Positions 1 to 5,841 of a stretch of DNA of 7,872 nucleotides are shown here, in pieces. The DNA is from a bacterium (lineage in GTDB: Bacteria; Spirochaetota; Spirochaetia; JABEVK01). A program made the position numbers and the translations under genes. The stretch covers positions 1 through 7,872 of the forward strand of contig JAJXVP010000120.1 of the NCBI GenBank assembly GCA_021782055.1, read 5' to 3'. Every line of letters starts with the position of its first letter. Within the stretch, counting starts at the first letter, position 1. The notes beneath the pieces are model-generated. The model saw nothing but the letters and a program-made list of their open reading frames with translations, did no database searches and was not told the DNA's origin.

Positions 1-142
1 CGACAAGCTCTAAAGAGTCTAAGAACAGGGGCGCTTTTTCAAAGGAAGCTTCTGGGTCCCACGTCGGTTCAACCCAACCGTGCCGCAGACGTTTGAGCTC
101 TGTGAGTAAAAAATCCCTGGCGTACCTCAGCGCCCCCGACAT
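1..142 (-). CDS. Acyl carrier protein-like protein, N-terminal part (runs off the window edge)
   Basis: An open frame starts with ATG at 142-140, one base after the PYP stop codon, and stays open for 47 codons to the window edge. The visible protein has an amphipathic first helix (residues 3-20) and ends in FLDSLELV (40-47). That ending matches the DSL motif of acyl carrier proteins, in which the serine, here Ser43, carries 4'-phosphopantetheine, and the distance from the N-terminus suits an ACP. No clear Shine-Dalgarno precedes it, so translation is probably coupled to pyp. A role is not visible. Neighbouring PYP needs p-coumarate delivered as an activated thioester (normally the CoA ester), so a carrier for aryl or acyl thioesters is an attractive but unproven link. 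It could equally begin an unrelated fatty-acid or polyketide cluster. The identification rests on one motif plus length. Confidence 0.55.
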   Translation of the reverse strand, partial: MSGALRYARDFLLTELKRLRHGWVEPTWDPEASFEKAPLFLDSLELV

Positions 143-143
143 T

Positions 144-521
144 TTAGATCCGTTTGACAAAGATAAAGAAATCAGAGCCAGCAACGGCTTTCATCATGTG
201 AACCTTGACCTTGGTTGGTTTCATGTTGTAGTCAAACGTGTATTCAAAAAGGGTGTCGAGCTTGCCCGATTTTACCCCATCTTGAAACTTTCCAAAGAAC
301 TCGGGGCGGTTGGTGCAGGGGGCCACCTCTTTAAAGAAGTTCTTGCCCAAAACGGCCTTGGGGTCGCGTCCCGTAATGGCCCCCTCAACCGCATTGTACT
401 GCAAAATGGTGCCGTTAGCGTCGACTTTGACGGCCCCGAAGGCCAGCTTGTCGACATCGGCATTACCCATCTTCGACAGCACGTTGGCCAGATCGTTAGA
501 CTCAAAGCTTAGGACTTCCAT
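144..521 (-). CDS. pyp: Photoactive yellow protein (PYP), blue-light receptor
   Basis: A 125-residue cytosolic PAS-fold photoreceptor that binds p-coumaric acid as a thioester and undergoes a trans-cis photocycle under blue light. The length equals that of Halorhodospira halophila PYP, and the key residues fall at the same numbers: Tyr42 and Glu46 (hydrogen bonds to the phenolate), Thr50, Arg52 (chromophore lid), Cys69 (thioester attachment, in APCT) and Met100 (re-isomerisation). The stretches [26 protein letters not shown] and PTKVKVHM are those of the family. Against the remembered H. halophila sequence I count about 60% identity, with most change in the N-terminal cap (residues 3-25), which tunes recovery kinetics. 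It has a strong ribosome site, lies 36 bases after the EAL gene and is followed at once by an ACP-like gene. The chromophore enzymes, tyrosine ammonia-lyase and p-coumaroyl-CoA ligase, are not in the window. Confidence 0.97.
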   Translation of the reverse strand: MEVLSFESNDLANVLSKMGNADVDKLAFGAVKVDANGTILQYNAVEGAITGRDPKAVLGKNFFKEVAPCTNRPEFFGKFQDGVKSGKLDTLFEYTFDYNMKPTKVKVHMMKAVAGSDFFIFVKRI

Positions 522-526
522 GTTAA

Positions 527-533
527 CCTCCTT
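527..533 (-). promoter_or_regulatory. Strong Shine-Dalgarno site of pyp
   Basis: On the minus strand AAGGAGG lies 5 bases before the pyp ATG, a near-perfect match to the 16S rRNA 3' end. It fixes the start and suggests efficient translation, in contrast to the EAL, BLUF and cNMP-binding genes in this window, which have no such site. Confidence 0.9.
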
Positions 534-557
534 GGTTCCTAAATACCTTATTTCTTC

Positions 558-1616
558 TTAAGCCCAAACCTGAAAGCGGGGCGAGCCAAGTTCGGCCGAA
601 GGGGGTCCCCACAAATATCCCTGGGCCAAAGCGGCACCCTCTTGGGTGACAAAGGCCAGCTCCTCGGGCGTTTCTACCCCTTCTGCCAAGAGCTGGATGC
701 CGTTCTCATGCGCAATGGTGGCTAACGCCCGAAAGACCGACTGTTTGACGGGGTCGCGCTCGATGTGGCGAATAATTTCTAGGTCGATCTTGATGATGTC
801 AGGTCGAATTTGTACCAGGCGGTTGAGCGAGGAATACCCGCTCCCCACGTCGTCGAGGGCAATCTGAAAGCCGTTTTTTCGATAAAAGGTGAGGATTTTC
901 TCCAGGTGATTCCAGTCATCCACCTCTTCAGTTTCGATCACCTCAAAAACCACACGCTCAGGAGTAATGCCCAGCTGACGTGCCAGACCTACGGTACTTT
1001 CCAGACAAAAAACCGGGTCGTAGATGGCGGTAGGAACGAAGTTGATAAAAAGCTTGGTTTGTGAAGGGAACCCAGCGGCGGTTTTTAAGGCGCTTTGGCG
1101 GGCTTGACGGTCTAAATTGAACAACAACCGGTTTTCTTGGGCGGCACCGAACAGTCGCGAAGGGGGAATCAACGCCCCGTGTTCATCTTGCCCGCGAATC
1201 AGGCACTCATAGCCGAACAGCGTCTGCTGTGACAAATCCCAAATGGGGTGAAAATGACTTACCAGTCGGTTGTGGGTCAGAATATCGGTTAGAAACCTCG
1301 CCTCGGTCAAAGCTTCCCAACTCGCGAGGGTTCGAATTTCGACCTCGGGACTAAGAGCAAAACTTGAACCTGGGGTAAACAGGAGCATCGTGTCTTGCTT
1401 TTCGAGTTTGGTCCAGGCCGCGAACTTCAAAAGCTCGTCTAAAAACTCGCCAAAGGAGGTTATCGAAAAAGCCTGGTCAATCGAGGTAACCTCAGCGTGG
1501 GTCGCCCCCAGTGCTTGTTCAACCTTGGCCTTGAGCAGGGGCCGAGGCGCCTGGAGAAAAACAGTTCCCGGTCCCGAAGGAACCGAGGGGCAAAGTTCGC
1601 ACTGGGAACACGACAT
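558..1616 (-). CDS. EAL-domain cyclic-di-GMP phosphodiesterase with Cys-rich N-terminus
   Basis: Predicted 352-residue cytosolic enzyme that hydrolyses c-di-GMP to pGpG. The EAL domain covers about residues 108-345. The EAL signature reads ECLIR, and the metal and catalytic residues are all present: Glu137, Asn192, Glu225, Asp255-Asp256, Lys276, Glu312 and Gln332. The loop-6 glutamate (Glu228) and DDVGSGYSSL are also there. Spacings from Glu225 to Gln332 match active family members, so I expect activity. There is no GGDEF domain. Residues 1-107 form a separate N-terminal region opening with Cys3, Cys6 and Cys9 (CxxCxxC) plus a small mixed region with no domain I recognise. I chose the ATG at 1616 because a promoter ends 7 bases before it. 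An in-frame TTG at 1652 would add 12 residues but is itself the -35 box and has no ribosome site. The gene is divergent from the rib operon and probably cotranscribed with pyp. Confidence 0.93.
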   Translation of the reverse strand: MSCSQCELCPSVPSGPGTVFLQAPRPLLKAKVEQALGATHAEVTSIDQAFSITSFGEFLDELLKFAAWTKLEKQDTMLLFTPGSSFALSPEVEIRTLASWEALTEARFLTDILTHNRLVSHFHPIWDLSQQTLFGYECLIRGQDEHGALIPPSRLFGAAQENRLLFNLDRQARQSALKTAAGFPSQTKLFINFVPTAIYDPVFCLESTVGLARQLGITPERVVFEVIETEEVDDWNHLEKILTFYRKNGFQIALDDVGSGYSSLNRLVQIRPDIIKIDLEIIRHIERDPVKQSVFRALATIAHENGIQLLAEGVETPEELAFVTQEGAALAQGYLWGPPSAELGSPRFQVWA

Positions 1617-1623
1617 GTTACAA

Positions 1624-1652
1624 ATAATAAGCGCGATTGAGGGGCTCGGCAA
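1624..1652 (-). promoter_or_regulatory. Promoter of the EAL gene giving a leaderless mRNA
   Basis: Reading the minus strand, TTGCCG (1652-1647) is followed by a 17-base spacer and TATTAT (1629-1624). Seven bases later comes the ATG at 1616. A start site at the usual distance from the -10 box would fall on the A of the ATG, giving a leaderless transcript, in agreement with the lack of any Shine-Dalgarno. It would also serve pyp and the ACP-like gene if these are cotranscribed. Confidence 0.7.
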
Positions 1653-1658
1653 ATTTGT

Positions 1659-1673
1659 TGAGTAAATTGCTCA
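1659..1673. promoter_or_regulatory. 15-bp imperfect palindrome, possible operator between divergent promoters
   Basis: TGAGTAAATTGCTCA consists of arms TGAGTAA and TTGCTCA that match at six of seven positions around a central A. It lies between the -35 box of the EAL promoter (ending at 1652) and the -35 box of the rib promoter (from 1675). This is where one dimeric regulator could affect both transcripts. No regulator gene is in the window, and a short AT-rich palindrome can arise by chance. Confidence 0.35.
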
Positions 1674-1674
1674 C

Positions 1675-1703
1675 TTGACGGAAGCCAAAAATATCAATAT
1701 TTT
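1675..1703 (+). promoter_or_regulatory. Promoter of the riboflavin operon
   Basis: TTGACG (1675-1680, five of six to the -35 consensus), a 17-base spacer and TATTTT (1698-1703, four of six to the -10 consensus). The predicted start near 1710 coincides with the first base of riboswitch helix P1, which is what is expected for an RFN leader. Confidence 0.65.
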
Positions 1704-1710
1704 TTGAATT

Positions 1711-1848
1711 GATCTTTGGGGCGGGGTGACTAAAAAGCTTGCTTTTGAGAATTCCCCACCGGCGGTACAGCCCGCTACTCGGCTTGCGGAAGCCGATTGA
1801 ACCGGTGTAATTCCGGTGCCGACGGTAAAGTCCGGATGGGAAAAGATC
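1711..1848 (+). promoter_or_regulatory. FMN riboswitch (RFN element) aptamer
   Basis: An RNA aptamer that binds flavin mononucleotide and lowers expression of the downstream rib genes when FMN is plentiful. Conserved blocks are present in order: GATCTTTGGGGCGGGGTGA (1711-1729), AATTCCCCACCGGCGGTA (1750-1767), AGCCCGC (1769-1775), a P4 hairpin CGGCTT/AAGCCG around GCGG (1780-1795), CCGGTGTAATTCCGGTGCCGACGG split as P5-P6 (1802-1825) and AGTCCGGATGGGA (1829-1841). GATC at 1711-1714 pairs with GATC at 1845-1848 to close P1. An oddity is an insert of about 18 bases in the P2 apical loop, with self-complementary AAAAG/CTTTT arms. Here the family usually has only a short UGAAAUU loop that docks with P6. 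Confidence 0.96.
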
Positions 1849-1865
1849 ACCGGTTTATGGCCGGT
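1849..1865 (+). other. Small hairpin directly after the riboswitch aptamer
   Basis: ACCGG (1849-1853) and CCGGT (1861-1865) can pair around a 7-base loop, immediately 3' of P1. It may be a spacer helix or part of the switching region. Its role is not evident. Confidence 0.4.
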
Positions 1866-1875
1866 AAAATCCGCG

Positions 1876-1923
1876 CCGTGCTCGCAGTTGGCAGAGCCGC
1901 ACAGGGTTCTCCTGTGCCCTTTT
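1876..1923 (+). terminator. Riboswitch expression platform: terminator-like hairpin with possible antiterminator
   Basis: GCACAGG (1899-1905) pairs with CCTGTGC (1911-1917) around a 5-base loop and is followed by CC and a short TTTT run (1920-1923). This resembles a weak intrinsic terminator placed before ribD, as in RFN elements that act by premature termination. Upstream CCGTGC (1876-1881) can pair with the same 1899-1905 arm with one bulged A, a mutually exclusive antiterminator candidate. The U-run is short and interrupted, so attenuation may be partial or the hairpin may act on translation instead. Confidence 0.5.
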
Positions 1924-1929
1924 CCCGAC

Positions 1930-1950
1930 GGAACCCGCCCCGGGGCTTCC
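1930..1950 (+). promoter_or_regulatory. Hairpin abutting the ribD start codon
   Basis: GGAACCC (1930-1936) can pair with GGG(C)TTCC (1943-1950, one bulged C), ending one base before the ribD ATG. It holds the only purine-rich stretch, GGGG at 1942-1945, that could serve as a ribosome site. RFN elements in many Gram-negative bacteria act by masking the ribosome site, so this may be a second control layer. That is inferred from pairing alone. Confidence 0.35.
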
Positions 1951-1951
1951 G

Positions 1952-3058
1952 ATGAACTCACAAGAATTATTTCATGAAGCCTGGCGTCTTGCCCGAGAAG
2001 TTCCCGCTTCCACCTTGCCGAACCCTCCCGTAGGGGCCGTTTTGGTGAAAGAGGGGCGTATTTTAGCCTCGGGTGCGCACCGTGGACCTGGTCAACCTCA
2101 CGCCGAAATTGTCGCCCTCGAAGAGGCCAAGCGTCGAGGGATAGACGTGCGCGGCGCTGTTTTGTTCTGCACCCTCGAACCTTGCTGTCATACCAGCCCG
2201 GGAAAACGCACCCCTCCCTGCGTTCCTCGCTTAATTAGCGAGGGAATCAAAGAGGTTTGGATCGGCTGTGCCGACCCTAACCCCGAAGTGGCCGGTCAAG
2301 GGGCAGCCCAGCTGTTGCAAGCAGGAATAGCCGTGCACTGGGCACCCGACCAGGCCCCCTATCAAGATTTAATTCGTGAATTCCAGGTGGGTATTTTAGA
2401 GCACCGCAGTTGGGTTACTTTGAAATGGGCCCAAACTTTGGATGGTTACGCGGCGGCACCTGACGGAAGTTCCCAATGGATTACGGGGCTTGAGGCCCGT
2501 ACCGAGGCCCACCGCCTGCGTGCCCGTTGTCAGGCGGTGTTGGTGGGGGCCGGAACCCTACGACGCGATAACCCGTCGCTAACGGTTCGCCATGTAGAGG
2601 GTCAGCAACCTGCCCGTTTGATTTGGGCTGGACAACAGCCTTTACCCGAAACCGCCCAGGTGTTTACCGATGAGTGGCGCGACCGAACGTGGGTTTTGGC
2701 TCAGCCGGGAACGACTGCCTGGGATCAAGCCACAAGGTTAACGCCTGGTCGTCGTTTAGCCGCAGCGACGCCTGCCGAGGTTGTGCGGGTCCTTTATGAA
2801 GTGGGTCTGGGTTCTGTCCTGGTCGAAGGGGGCCCCAAAATTCTTACAGCCTTTTTTTCGCAAGGGGTTTGGGATTCTTTGGCTGTCTTTCAGGCACCCA
2901 AGCTGTTGGGTTCCGGTCAAAAAGCCCTGGTGGGTACCGCTGTGTCGATGGCGGACGCTCGTGAGCTAAGGGTGAGGCAAGTCTCCCGTTTAGGCTTTGA
3001 CCTGTTGTGGGAGCTAGAAAGACAAGGGGAGGGGAACGATGTTCACGGGACTGATTGA
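1952..3058 (+). CDS. ribD: Bifunctional riboflavin deaminase-reductase RibD
   Basis: A 368-residue cytosolic enzyme for two successive steps of riboflavin synthesis: deamination of 2,5-diamino-6-ribosylamino-pyrimidinone phosphate, then NADPH-dependent reduction of the ribosyl side chain. The N-terminal deaminase domain (about 1-147) has PNPPVG, the catalytic PHAE (His50, Glu52) and zinc cysteines Cys78 and Cys90 in EPCCH and RTPPC. The loop between the cysteines is three residues longer than in the common PCSHHGRTPPC form, a tolerated family variation. The reductase domain (about 148-360) shows LKWAQTLDGYAA, SQWITG, VLVGAGTLRRDNPSL and VLVEGGPKI. It is first in the rib operon behind the FMN riboswitch and has no good ribosome site of its own. 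Its end overlaps ribE by 20 bases. The start is set by homology and by the lack of an alternative nearby. Confidence 0.97.
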   Translation: MNSQELFHEAWRLAREVPASTLPNPPVGAVLVKEGRILASGAHRGPGQPHAEIVALEEAKRRGIDVRGAVLFCTLEPCCHTSPGKRTPPCVPRLISEGIKEVWIGCADPNPEVAGQGAAQLLQAGIAVHWAPDQAPYQDLIREFQVGILEHRSWVTLKWAQTLDGYAAAPDGSSQWITGLEARTEAHRLRARCQAVLVGAGTLRRDNPSLTVRHVEGQQPARLIWAGQQPLPETAQVFTDEWRDRTWVLAQPGTTAWDQATRLTPGRRLAAATPAEVVRVLYEVGLGSVLVEGGPKILTAFFSQGVWDSLAVFQAPKLLGSGQKALVGTAVSMADARELRVRQVSRLGFDLLWELERQGEGNDVHGTD

Positions 3059-3668
3059 AGAAGTGGGGCGCGTGGCCGCACGCCGGGCCTTGGCTCAGGG
3101 GGTTCGGTTACGAATCACCGCTCCGCGACTTGCCTCGGGAACAACCCTGGGTGCCTCAATCTCGGTACAGGGCGCTTGCCAAACCGTGGTTGCCCTTGGC
3201 CAGGATTGGTTTGAAGTCGATGCTGTGGGGGCTACTCTGGCAAAAACGACCCTGGGCAACCTAGGGGTGGGCGCTAGCCTGAATTTGGAACGGGCGTTAC
3301 GGGCGGATCAGCGCCTCGACGGTCACCTGGTAGCCGGGCATGTTCAAGGAGTGGGAACCGTAAAACGCTTTAATCCCGTGGGTGACGCGTGGCTTCTTGA
3401 GGTAGAACTGCCTCGTGAGCTACGGCGTTACGCTCTGAGCGAAGGGAGCATTGCTTTGGACGGGGTGAGCCTGACCATTGCCGGGGTTACACCCTTGGGG
3501 GTAACCGTATCGGTGATTCCCCATACTCGTGCTGAAACGACGTTAAAAAATCTGAAACCGGCGAGCCGGGTTAATGTTGAAACCGATGGGGCTGTCAGAG
3601 CCGCCTTTGCGGCTAGCGAACCTTCGGGCTTGACCTGGGACGACTTAAATTCTTGGGGGTATTCATGA
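3039..3668 (+). CDS. ribE: Riboflavin synthase alpha chain
   Basis: A 209-residue enzyme that dismutates two 6,7-dimethyl-8-ribityllumazines into riboflavin and the pyrimidinedione that RibH reuses; family members act as trimers. It starts with the canonical MFTGLIEEVG and has two tandem lumazine-binding barrels. Barrel 1 (about 1-95) carries SISVQGACQTV with Cys47. Barrel 2 (about 96-190) starts with GHLVAGHVQG (His96, His101) and has SIALDGVSLTI and IPHTRAETTL. The tail of about 20 residues after the second barrel is slightly variable but the length is normal. A purine-rich site AGGGGAGGGG (3025-3034) lies just before the ATG, inside the end of ribD. The stop overlaps the ribBA start as ATGA, suggesting translational coupling. 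Some genomes call this gene ribC. Confidence 0.97.
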   Translation: MFTGLIEEVGRVAARRALAQGVRLRITAPRLASGTTLGASISVQGACQTVVALGQDWFEVDAVGATLAKTTLGNLGVGASLNLERALRADQRLDGHLVAGHVQGVGTVKRFNPVGDAWLLEVELPRELRRYALSEGSIALDGVSLTIAGVTPLGVTVSVIPHTRAETTLKNLKPASRVNVETDGAVRAAFAASEPSGLTWDDLNSWGYS

Positions 3669-4882
3669 ACAACGCCACCATTCCCGAGGCGCTTGACCAG
3701 CTCCGACGGGGCGGCATCATCATCGTCTCGGACGATGACGACCGCGAAAACGAAGGCGACTTTATTTTGTCGGCAGAATTGGCGACACCGCAGACCATCA
3801 ACTTTCTTGCCGCCGAGGGGCGGGGCTTAATTTGCGTTGCCCTGCCGCCGGATCGCGCACGCGCTCTGGATTTGTCGATCCCTCAACGGGCTAACGCCCT
3901 GCACGGAACCGGATTTACCGAGAGTGTCGATTTAGCGGCTCTCCCCGGCACGGGAATCTCGGCCTCGGACCGTTGTGAAACGATTCAAGCCTTGGCCTCA
4001 CCGTTAACCAAGCCTGACGATTTGGCACGCCCGGGTCATGTGTTTCCGCTGATTGCCAAGCCCGCCGGGGTTTTGGAGCGTCGAGGCCACACTGAGGCAA
4101 CGGTTGACTTGTGCCGGTTGGCCGGTTTACAGCCCGTGGGTGTCTTGTGTGAGATCATGAACCCCGATGGTAGCATGGCCCGTAGACCTGAGCTAGAAAA
4201 GATTGCCCAGCGGCACGGCTTTCCCCTCATTACTGTCGAACAACTGGCCCAGTATAGGCGCCTTCATGAAGCCCAGGCCCGAGAAACTTCCCGGGCCCTT
4301 TTACCGACCAAATGGGGAGACTTTACCCTGCATTACTTTGCCACCACCGATGGCGAAGTTTTGACTCTGACGCCCGGGCCTTTGGCTGACGCCCTACCCA
4401 AGGTCAAACCTCTGGTTCGTCTACATTCGGAATGCTTGACCGGCGAGGCCTTTGGTAGTCTTCGTTGCGACTGTGGTCCGCAACTGGACAAAGCCTTAGA
4501 ACGTATCGCCGATGAAAAGCATGGGGCTGTGATTTACTTACGGCAGGAGGGGCGAGGTATCGGTCTTGAGGCCAAGGTCAAAGCCTATGCCCTTCAAGAT
4601 CAAGGCCTGGACACCTACGAGGCTAACACCTCTCAGGGGCTCCCGGCGGACGCTCGTACTTACGACGCCGCCGCCGCTATCTTGCGCTCTTGGGGCTGGA
4701 CGAGTATTCGGTTGCTGACCAACAACCCGTTAAAGGTTGAGGCTTTACGCCGACATGGCTTAGAAGTTGAAGTGGTGCCCATTGCTGTCGGGGCCAATAG
4801 TAAGAACCAAGCGTATTTGCAAACCAAAAAAGAGCGGTTCGGGCACTGGTTGGAACCAGGCGCCGCGAAGGAGAAAGCATGA
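3665..4882 (+). CDS. ribBA: Bifunctional DHBP synthase / GTP cyclohydrolase II RibBA
   Basis: A 405-residue fusion that supplies both branches of riboflavin synthesis: 3,4-dihydroxy-2-butanone 4-phosphate from ribulose 5-phosphate, and the first pyrimidine intermediate from GTP. The DHBP synthase domain (about 1-200) has DRENEGD (26-32, acidic metal-binding loop), [25 protein letters not shown] and the [11 protein letters not shown] histidine motif. The cyclohydrolase II domain (about 208-395) has [20 protein letters not shown] with zinc ligands Cys257, Cys268 and Cys270, then [21 protein letters not shown] and LLTNNPLK. Both halves look active, unlike some RibBA proteins with one decayed half. 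I use the ATG at 3665 (GGGGG five to nine bases upstream, ATGA overlap with ribE) rather than the in-frame TTG at 3653, which would add only four residues. Confidence 0.97.
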   Translation: MNNATIPEALDQLRRGGIIIVSDDDDRENEGDFILSAELATPQTINFLAAEGRGLICVALPPDRARALDLSIPQRANALHGTGFTESVDLAALPGTGISASDRCETIQALASPLTKPDDLARPGHVFPLIAKPAGVLERRGHTEATVDLCRLAGLQPVGVLCEIMNPDGSMARRPELEKIAQRHGFPLITVEQLAQYRRLHEAQARETSRALLPTKWGDFTLHYFATTDGEVLTLTPGPLADALPKVKPLVRLHSECLTGEAFGSLRCDCGPQLDKALERIADEKHGAVIYLRQEGRGIGLEAKVKAYALQDQGLDTYEANTSQGLPADARTYDAAAAILRSWGWTSIRLLTNNPLKVEALRRHGLEVEVVPIAVGANSKNQAYLQTKKERFGHWLEPGAAKEKA

Positions 4883-5343
4883 AAGTTTTTGAAGGGAAGT
4901 ATGAGGGCAAGGGCCGCAAAGTGGCTATCGTTGCCAGCCGTTTTAACGATCTGGTCACGGGGCACCTTGTCGAAGGTGCGCAAGATGCCCTCGTGCGGCA
5001 TGGGGTTGCCGATGATGATTTGACCTTGGTCAAGGTTCCTGGCGCGTTTGAGATTCCGCTTGTGGCGGGAAAGCTGGCACGAAGCGGCCGCTATGACGCC
5101 GTTATCGCTTTGGGGGCGGTCATTCGCGGTTCAACCCCGCACTTTGATTATGTCGCCGCCGAGGTCTCGAAGGGAATCGCCCATGAAAGCCTCGCCAGCG
5201 GGGTGCCCATCGCCTTTGGGGTGCTGACCACCGACACGATCGAACAAGCCTTGGAACGCGCGGGACTGAAAGCGGGTAATAAAGGTTGGGACGCGGCCAT
5301 GACTGTTTTGGAACTGATGGATTTACTGCCTCGTTTGAGCTAA
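4879..5343 (+). CDS. ribH: 6,7-dimethyl-8-ribityllumazine synthase RibH
   Basis: A 154-residue enzyme that condenses 5-amino-6-ribitylamino-uracil with DHBP to give lumazine, the substrate of RibE. Family members assemble as pentamers or 60-subunit shells. It shows VASRFND (18-24), the substrate loop VPGAFEIPL (53-61), [15 protein letters not shown] with the catalytic His88, GVLTTDT, and the phosphate-binding [12 protein letters not shown] near the C-terminus. Length is typical. AAGGAG (4868-4873) sits five bases before the ATG, and the start overlaps the ribBA stop as ATGA. It is the last biosynthetic gene of the operon, and the BLUF gene follows after 9 bases with no terminator between them. 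Confidence 0.97.
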   Translation: MKVFEGKYEGKGRKVAIVASRFNDLVTGHLVEGAQDALVRHGVADDDLTLVKVPGAFEIPLVAGKLARSGRYDAVIALGAVIRGSTPHFDYVAAEVSKGIAHESLASGVPIAFGVLTTDTIEQALERAGLKAGNKGWDAAMTVLELMDLLPRLS

Positions 5344-5346
5344 ACT
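5341..5346 (+). promoter_or_regulatory. Possible leaderless -10 box before the BLUF gene
   Basis: TAAACT lies 6 bases before the BLUF ATG, the same placement as TATTAT and TACAAT before two other genes here that lack a Shine-Dalgarno. Its first three bases are the ribH stop codon and there is no convincing -35 box, so it may be coincidence. If real, it would give BLUF expression independent of the FMN riboswitch. Confidence 0.25.
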
Positions 5347-5352
5347 GATGGC

Positions 5353-5808
5353 ATGAACCCGTCCTATTTTCTGGTTTATGCCAGTACGGCCGTCCGGGAT
5401 TTTTCAGAAGAGGAACTCTTAGCTCTTCTGGAAGAAGCCCGGAGGTTTAACGCTGCTCAAGGTATTACCGGAATTCTTTTGTATTTGCCTCGTACCTTTG
5501 TGCAGGTCCTTGAGGGTCGGCAGGAGGTCCTTCAGGAACTCTATGAAAAAATCACCCACGATCCTCGGCATAAGAACTGCGAAGTCATTGTCCAAGGGGC
5601 CCGGCTTTGCCGAAGGTTTTCGTCCTGTACTATGGCTTTTCGCAATTTGAGCGGCCTGACCCCGCAAGAAGTTCCTGGGTTTTCTAGCGTTTTGGACAAG
5701 CCCCTCACCTGGTCGGAGCTTCTTGCCGAGCGTGACCCCCTCTTAAGGCTAGTATATTCGTTCGCCGTTCCTACCGATGGCTTAGAGGAATTCCCCAAAG
5801 CCCTGTAG
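5353..5808 (+). CDS. Short BLUF-domain blue-light receptor with Trp-to-Cys change
   Basis: A 151-residue, single-domain flavin photoreceptor. The BLUF domain (about 4-97) has LVYAST with Tyr9, the FN..QGITGILLY strand with Asn33, FVQVLEG with Gln51, the LYEKITHDPRH helix, and RFSSCTMAF with Met94. The first four of these match the essential Tyr, Asn, Gln and Met of Slr1694/PixD, each one number higher. The semi-conserved Trp (Trp91 in Slr1694, Trp104 in AppA) is Cys92, encoded TGT. Residues 98-151 form a helical tail but no enzymatic output domain, so it should act by binding a partner. It lies 9 bases after ribH, so it can be cotranscribed with the flavin pathway under FMN control. It has no clear ribosome site. 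The downstream cNMP-binding protein and the EAL enzyme across the window are possible partners; neither is shown. Confidence 0.93.
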   Translation: MNPSYFLVYASTAVRDFSEEELLALLEEARRFNAAQGITGILLYLPRTFVQVLEGRQEVLQELYEKITHDPRHKNCEVIVQGARLCRRFSSCTMAFRNLSGLTPQEVPGFSSVLDKPLTWSELLAERDPLLRLVYSFAVPTDGLEEFPKAL

Positions 5809-5829
5809 CCCCTCAGTGGCTGATTCCAT

Positions 5830-5835
5830 TACAAT
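5830..5835 (+). promoter_or_regulatory. -10 box of the cNMP-binding gene, leaderless type
   Basis: TACAAT (five of six to consensus) lies six bases before the ATG, and no Shine-Dalgarno precedes that start. The transcript would begin at or next to the ATG. I see no good -35 box 16-18 bases upstream, so the promoter may be weak, need an activator, or supplement read-through from the rib operon. Confidence 0.5.
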
Positions 5836-5841
5836 AGCTCC

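Noticed and set aside
93..512. 139-codon plus-strand frame overlapping pyp
   Set aside because: It is antisense to an unmistakable photoactive yellow protein gene, its product has no recognisable motif, and it starts at a non-ATG codon without a ribosome site.
1617..1652. Longer EAL protein from the TTG at 1652
   Set aside because: The TTG is the first triplet of the -35 box, it has no ribosome site, and a leaderless start at the ATG at 1616 explains the sequence better.
1671..1961. 96-codon minus-strand frame across the intergenic region
   Set aside because: It lies antisense to the FMN riboswitch and its product reflects structured RNA sequence rather than a protein.
3653..3664. ribBA start at the TTG at 3653
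   Set aside because: It adds only MGVF; the ATG at 3665 has a GGGGG run at the right distance and the ATGA overlap repeated at ribBA-ribH.
4660..5033. Two minus-strand frames of over 110 codons opposite ribBA and ribH
   Set aside because: Both are shadows of strongly conserved genes, with no start signals or known motifs.
5807..5821. AGCC/GGCT hairpin after the BLUF gene as a terminator
   Set aside because: The stem is only four pairs and no T-run follows, so it does not support termination.
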